A stretch of 64,000 nucleotides of DNA from Planococcus chinensis. Its GTDB lineage: Bacteria; Bacillota; Bacilli; Bacillales_A; Planococcaceae. This document shows positions 60,766 through 64,000 of the stretch, piece after piece. The notes below the pieces were generated by a model. That model saw nothing but the letters and a program-made list of their open reading frames with translations. It made no database searches and was not told the origin of the DNA. The stretch covers positions 372,001 to 436,000 of the forward strand of contig NZ_JABWTK010000002.1 of assembly GCF_020071995.1 (NCBI RefSeq), read 5' to 3'. Numbering within the stretch: the first letter of the stretch is position 1; every line of letters begins with the position of its first letter. Position numbers and translations under genes: made by a program.

Positions 60766-61959
60766 TTATATTTTTTTGCCGAGGAATGTCTGTACGACGC
60801 GCTCAGCTGCACGTCCGTCCTCCAAAGCCGAAAATTTCTGTTTAAAGACGGTAGCTTTTGAGTCCAGCTTGACATAGGAATCGGCCAATTCATCAATTGC
60901 CTGGAACAATTCCTGTTCGGTCTGTACAATCGGTCCAGGAGAATCGGATTCAATATCAAAGTAAAAGCCGCGCAATTGATCGCGGTAGTTTTCAAGATCG
61001 TACATAAAGAACACGATTGGCCGATTTAAAATGGCGTAATCGAAAAACACCGATGAATAATCGGTAATGAGCATATCTGAGATCAAATACAAATCCCGGA
61101 TATCCGGATAATCCGATACGTTGAAAACAATGCCTTCATGTGCTGAGAAATCAAAATTCTCCGCCACCAAATAATGCATGCGGGAAAGCAGCACCCATTC
61201 GTCCCCGTAGTTCTTTTTCCAGTTATCCAGATCAAACTGGAATTCGAACTTATACTTCCCTTTTTGGTAAAACTCATTATCGCGCCAAGTCGGTGCGTAG
61301 AGCATCACTTTTTTTTCATCCGGGATGCCCAGTTGCTTTTTGATGGTGCTCGCCAGCGTTTCAGAAGGCGCGGCAAGCAGATCATTCCGCGGATAGCCGG
61401 ACTCGATCACTTGCCCTTTATAGCCAAAAGCACGCGTGAAGATTTCGGTGGAATAGGCATTAGGCGAAACCAGGTAATCCCATTTTGCAGACTCGTTCAA
61501 AAAATTCGCTTTATAATTGCTTGTTTCGGTGCCGGGCATATGTACTTCTTCAATATCAATTCCGAGCTTTTTCAACGGGGTGCCGTGCCATGTCTGCACA
61601 TAAACCGTCCCTGCCGGCTTTGGCATCCATCCAGGCAACCGCACGTTGTTGACCCAGTATTTGGCGCGCGGAAACTCCATAAACCAGCGCAGCGTGAAGC
61701 GCCGGATATACGGCACCTGAAATTCTTCGAATAACTTGACCGCCCGCCGGTCTACGCTCCAAACCAGCCGAAAGTCGGGATAATGCTCTTTCATATATTC
61801 ATATATTGCACGCGGATTATCGCTGTATTGCTTCGCATGGAAACTCTCAAACATGACCAGCTTTTTCTTTTTTGGCAAGAGCCCCATTACGATGAATACA
61901 ATCCGAAATATTTTGCGCGTATATTTACTGTCTTTCAATCCTTTGAGTTTGTTTAACAT
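60766..61959 (-). CDS. CDP-glycerol/ribitol glycerophosphotransferase, TagF/TarF-like
   Basis: A 397-residue teichoic acid polymer transferase of the CDP-glycerol glycerophosphotransferase family. Motifs: FESFHAKQYSDNPRAIYEY near residue 40, QTWHGTPLKKLG (catalytic His) near residue 125, YPRNDLL, LYAPTWRD and LITDYSSVFFDYA near residue 300. It lacks the long N-terminal GT domain of TagF, so it is the short form. ATG 61959 has a partial ribosome site; an in-frame GTG at 61977 is the other option. It is divergent from tagD-tagB and would add glycerol- or ribitol-phosphate to the primed linkage unit, or extend the chain. Confidence 0.88.
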   Translation of the reverse strand: MLNKLKGLKDSKYTRKIFRIVFIVMGLLPKKKKLVMFESFHAKQYSDNPRAIYEYMKEHYPDFRLVWSVDRRAVKLFEEFQVPYIRRFTLRWFMEFPRAKYWVNNVRLPGWMPKPAGTVYVQTWHGTPLKKLGIDIEEVHMPGTETSNYKANFLNESAKWDYLVSPNAYSTEIFTRAFGYKGQVIESGYPRNDLLAAPSETLASTIKKQLGIPDEKKVMLYAPTWRDNEFYQKGKYKFEFQFDLDNWKKNYGDEWVLLSRMHYLVAENFDFSAHEGIVFNVSDYPDIRDLYLISDMLITDYSSVFFDYAILNRPIVFFMYDLENYRDQLRGFYFDIESDSPGPIVQTEQELFQAIDELADSYVKLDSKATVFKQKFSALEDGRAAERVVQTFLGKKI

Positions 61960-62219
61960 GTTCTTCGCTCTTTTCACTGCTCAATTTTAGTTCAAATGCG
62001 CCCCACAGCCAGCTGTGGAAGACCATTTCTGTTTTTACTGCCTTCAATACAGCTGCATTGAGGAACCAACCGGACTGCATTTCGTCAATTCCATATAACG
62101 TATAAAAAACCGTTCTAAACCCATATTTTCATTAGCTATTATCGATGATAACATATAATATGGTATCATAGCATGTTGACCTTAAACAGAAAATAAGCAA
62201 TCCTGGAGTGAATAGATAT

Positions 62220-62612
62220 ATGAAGAAAGTAATTACTTATGGAACATTTGACTTGATCCATCATGGACATATTAATATCTTGAAAAGAGCGAAAGATTTG
62301 GGAGACTATTTGATTGTCGGCCTGTCTTCCGATGAATTCAATGCCATTAAAGGCAAAGCCGCTTACCATTCCTATGAAGAACGAAAACTGATTTTGGAAG
62401 CGATTAAATACGTAGATGAAGTGATTCCGGAACATAACTGGGGACAGAAAGTAAGCGACATCCAATCGAACGGCGTTGAAACCTTTGTGATGGGTTCTGA
62501 CTGGGAAGGCAAATTTGATGATTTGAGTGAGCATTGCGAAGTAGTTTACTTGCCTCGCACTGAAGGGATTTCCACTACTAAAATCAAAACCGATCTATTT
62601 AACAAACAATGA
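62220..62612 (+). CDS. tagD: glycerol-3-phosphate cytidylyltransferase TagD
   Basis: A 130-residue enzyme that makes CDP-glycerol from CTP and glycerol 3-phosphate for wall teichoic acid. Motifs: GTFDLIHHGHINIL (HxGH), WEGKFDDL and the signature RTEGISTTKIK near residue 115. The length equals B. subtilis TagD. ATG 62220 is 9 bases after GGAGTG; the upstream GTG 62208 is inside that site. The stop overlaps the tagB start by four bases (ATGA). TATAAT at 62154-62159 is a possible -10. Confidence 0.96.
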   Translation: MKKVITYGTFDLIHHGHINILKRAKDLGDYLIVGLSSDEFNAIKGKAAYHSYEERKLILEAIKYVDEVIPEHNWGQKVSDIQSNGVETFVMGSDWEGKFDDLSEHCEVVYLPRTEGISTTKIKTDLFNKQ

Positions 62613-63778
62613 TCAAAGAAGCCGGAATTTCCATTTATCTCTTCCTGTTTAAACTTATCTTTGCCTTTTTTAGTTTGTTCCCATTAAAGAACAAAACAGT
62701 TTTTCTGTCGTCTTTCGGGGATAATGCATACTTCCTGGCAAAAGAATTGGCGCAGTCTGAGAACCACCGAATCATTTTTATCAATCAGACACGATGCAAA
62801 ATTGATTTTTCAACGATTCCGACTAAGAACAAAAAAATCTATGCGTTTGAGACGCTTAATATTTTGGATACGTTTTTATCCATTTATCACCTGGCTACGT
62901 CCAAATATGTATTTGTGGATAATTACGCAGGCGTTTTATCGGTCATCCGGTTCCGTAAACAAGTGAAATGCGTTCAGTTATGGCATGCTGCCGGTGCTAT
63001 TAAAAAGTTTGGCTGGAGCGACCCAGAAACCGGTGCTCGGAGCGAACGCGCAAAATACAGATTTCAGCAGGTATACGACCGCTTTCAATATATCCCAGTG
63101 GGGTCACAGCAAATGGCGGATATTTTTGCCGAGTCGTTTCATGTAGACCAAAGCCATTTCATCTATACTGGTGTCCCCCAAACTGATTTTTACTTTGACG
63201 CCTCAGCAAAATCAAGAGGGTTGGCGCGAGTGAAGCATACATACCCGGTCATCGACGGGAAAAAAGTGGTGTTGTACGCCCCTACTTTCCGGAAAGATGC
63301 CTTGCACAAAATGGATTTGCATTTGGATGTATCTGAAGTAATCGAGAAACTCGGAGAAGAATATGTGCTGCTGATCCGGCTGCACCCTTCAGTCCAGGAA
63401 ACTGCTCAACTGCCGGATCATCCACGAGTACTTCTGGCAAGCGGCTACCCGCACATCAGTGAATTGCTGATAGCGAGTGATATCCTGATTACGGATTACT
63501 CATCTATACCGGTCGAGTTTTCGCTGCTGCGAAAGAAAATGATTTTCTTCACTTATGATTCCGAAGATTACGGGCGCACCCAAGGGTTATGGGCAGAAAA
63601 CAGTTTATACTTTCCAGGTCCGATTGCCAAGACGACTGGCCAGGTCATCGAGCACATTTTGGACCCTGAAATTGACTTCGAGAAAATCGACCGGTTCAAA
63701 GACCATTGGAATACTTATTCCACCGGCCAATCCACTGGCCAGTTAATTCAGGCCATCTATGCCGAGACAGATTTATAA
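62609..63778 (+). CDS. tagB: teichoic acid glycerol-phosphate primase TagB/TarB
   Basis: A 389-residue primase that puts the first glycerol phosphate on the ManNAc-GlcNAc linkage unit. An N-terminal hydrophobic segment (8-25) is membrane-associated. Motifs: QLWHAAGAIKKFGW near residue 128 (the TagB form of the WHG motif), GVPQTDF, LYAPTFRKD, LIRLHPS and ILITDYSSIPVEF near residue 295. It is coupled to tagD by a four-base overlap and followed by a terminator. TagA and the exporter TagGH are not in this window. Confidence 0.93.
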   Translation: MIKEAGISIYLFLFKLIFAFFSLFPLKNKTVFLSSFGDNAYFLAKELAQSENHRIIFINQTRCKIDFSTIPTKNKKIYAFETLNILDTFLSIYHLATSKYVFVDNYAGVLSVIRFRKQVKCVQLWHAAGAIKKFGWSDPETGARSERAKYRFQQVYDRFQYIPVGSQQMADIFAESFHVDQSHFIYTGVPQTDFYFDASAKSRGLARVKHTYPVIDGKKVVLYAPTFRKDALHKMDLHLDVSEVIEKLGEEYVLLIRLHPSVQETAQLPDHPRVLLASGYPHISELLIASDILITDYSSIPVEFSLLRKKMIFFTYDSEDYGRTQGLWAENSLYFPGPIAKTTGQVIEHILDPEIDFEKIDRFKDHWNTYSTGQSTGQLIQAIYAETDL

Positions 63779-63780
63779 TA

Positions 63781-63818
63781 CAAAAAGCAATTCCTCCTTA
63801 GGGGGGAATTGCTTTTTG
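63781..63818 (+). terminator. terminator of tagD-tagB
   Basis: Fourteen-base arms (CAAAAAGCAATTCC and complement) with T-run, right after the tagB stop. Confidence 0.9.
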
Positions 63819-63893
63819 TTTGTTTTGGGTTGTTGCAATCGAGTTTTCCTAATAACTTGAAATAGAATTTCCGTAATCAGGATTACCTTTTCA

Positions 63894-64000
63894 TCACTTC
63901 TTCAGAAATGGACGAAGTTTCGCTGCAACAAGGTCTTTCAACTGTTTTTTGTGCAATTTCATGCTTAAATTGCCGTAATTGGTCCTGTAAAGGGACAAAT
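63894..64000 (-). CDS. possible 3' end of a gene entering from the right (partial)
   Basis: On the minus strand a frame ends with a stop at 63894 and reads Lys-rich to the edge (NLSMKLHKKQLKDLVAAKL then RPFLKK). A second frame with a stop at 63883 is also open, so the call is weak. The first looks more like a natural C-terminus. No family can be named. Confidence 0.35.
   Translation of the reverse strand, partial: LSLYRTNYGNLSMKLHKKQLKDLVAAKLRPFLKK

Noticed and set aside
1-64000. tRNA, rRNA, transposase, integrase or att site
   Set aside because: None recognised on either strand.

Overview
The window reads as chromosome from a low-to-mid GC Bacillota, order Bacillales, most likely a Planococcaceae member close to Planococcus. 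That placement is an inference from gene content: ComK, UvsE, TagD/TagB, a YerO/SwrC-type efflux pair, class D sortase, strong AAGGAGG ribosome sites, GTG/TTG starts, and GC-rich intergenic repeats of a kind seen in that group. No rRNA, tRNA, CRISPR array, transposase or phage gene was found.

Layout. 1-9442 holds the head of an exopolysaccharide (EPS) operon on the minus strand (DUF4870, Wzz-type copolymerase, tyrosine kinase, CapD-type dehydratase, PaaK-like enzyme), preceded by a hybrid kinase/OmpR-type regulator pair. 9781-19000 has an LCP ligase, a frameshifted MetX-like hydrolase, a four-carbon sugar-acid operon (PrpR_N regulator, KdgT-type permease, DUF1537 kinase, PdxA2) with a cre box, and a PAS-GGDEF protein. 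19263-34456 is mixed housekeeping and accessory: NRDE protein, SRPBCC protein, UvsE, a sensor kinase, a sigma factor divergent from comK, a TetR/RND efflux operon with tandem operators, DUF1028 and M42 peptidase genes, an Lrp regulator, a LysM deacetylase and an HD hydrolase. 34677-41281 holds a possible synthase-dependent polysaccharide locus (GH-like ectoenzyme, processive GT2, HEAT protein) and an SGNH hydrolase. 42522-50840 is a second EPS operon (MurJ-type flippase, Wzy-like polymerase, UDP-sugar dehydrogenase, sugar phosphate transferase, two paralogous GT4 enzymes and an HprK-like ATPase). 51153-60569 has two FemAB-like genes, an LPDTA surface protein with class D sortase, an MBL hydrolase, a GIY-YIG protein, a threonine aldolase and a second HprK-like ATPase. 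60766-63778 is wall teichoic acid synthesis.

Main discovery. Three separated minus-strand transcription units (the EPS head operon, the flippase/polymerase operon and the orphan HprK-like gene) carry the same promoter: TTTAACCT, 3 nt, TTTAACCT, 8 nt, then an identical -10 TAGTAT, with no recognisable -35. The half-sites sit 11 bp apart, one helical turn, which is how OmpR/PhoB-family regulators bind. Such a regulator is encoded next to the first site. This suggests an EPS regulon that includes two HprK-like proteins of unknown role. In the leader of the second operon is a 39-codon open frame with an ideal ribosome site but an AUA in the start position.
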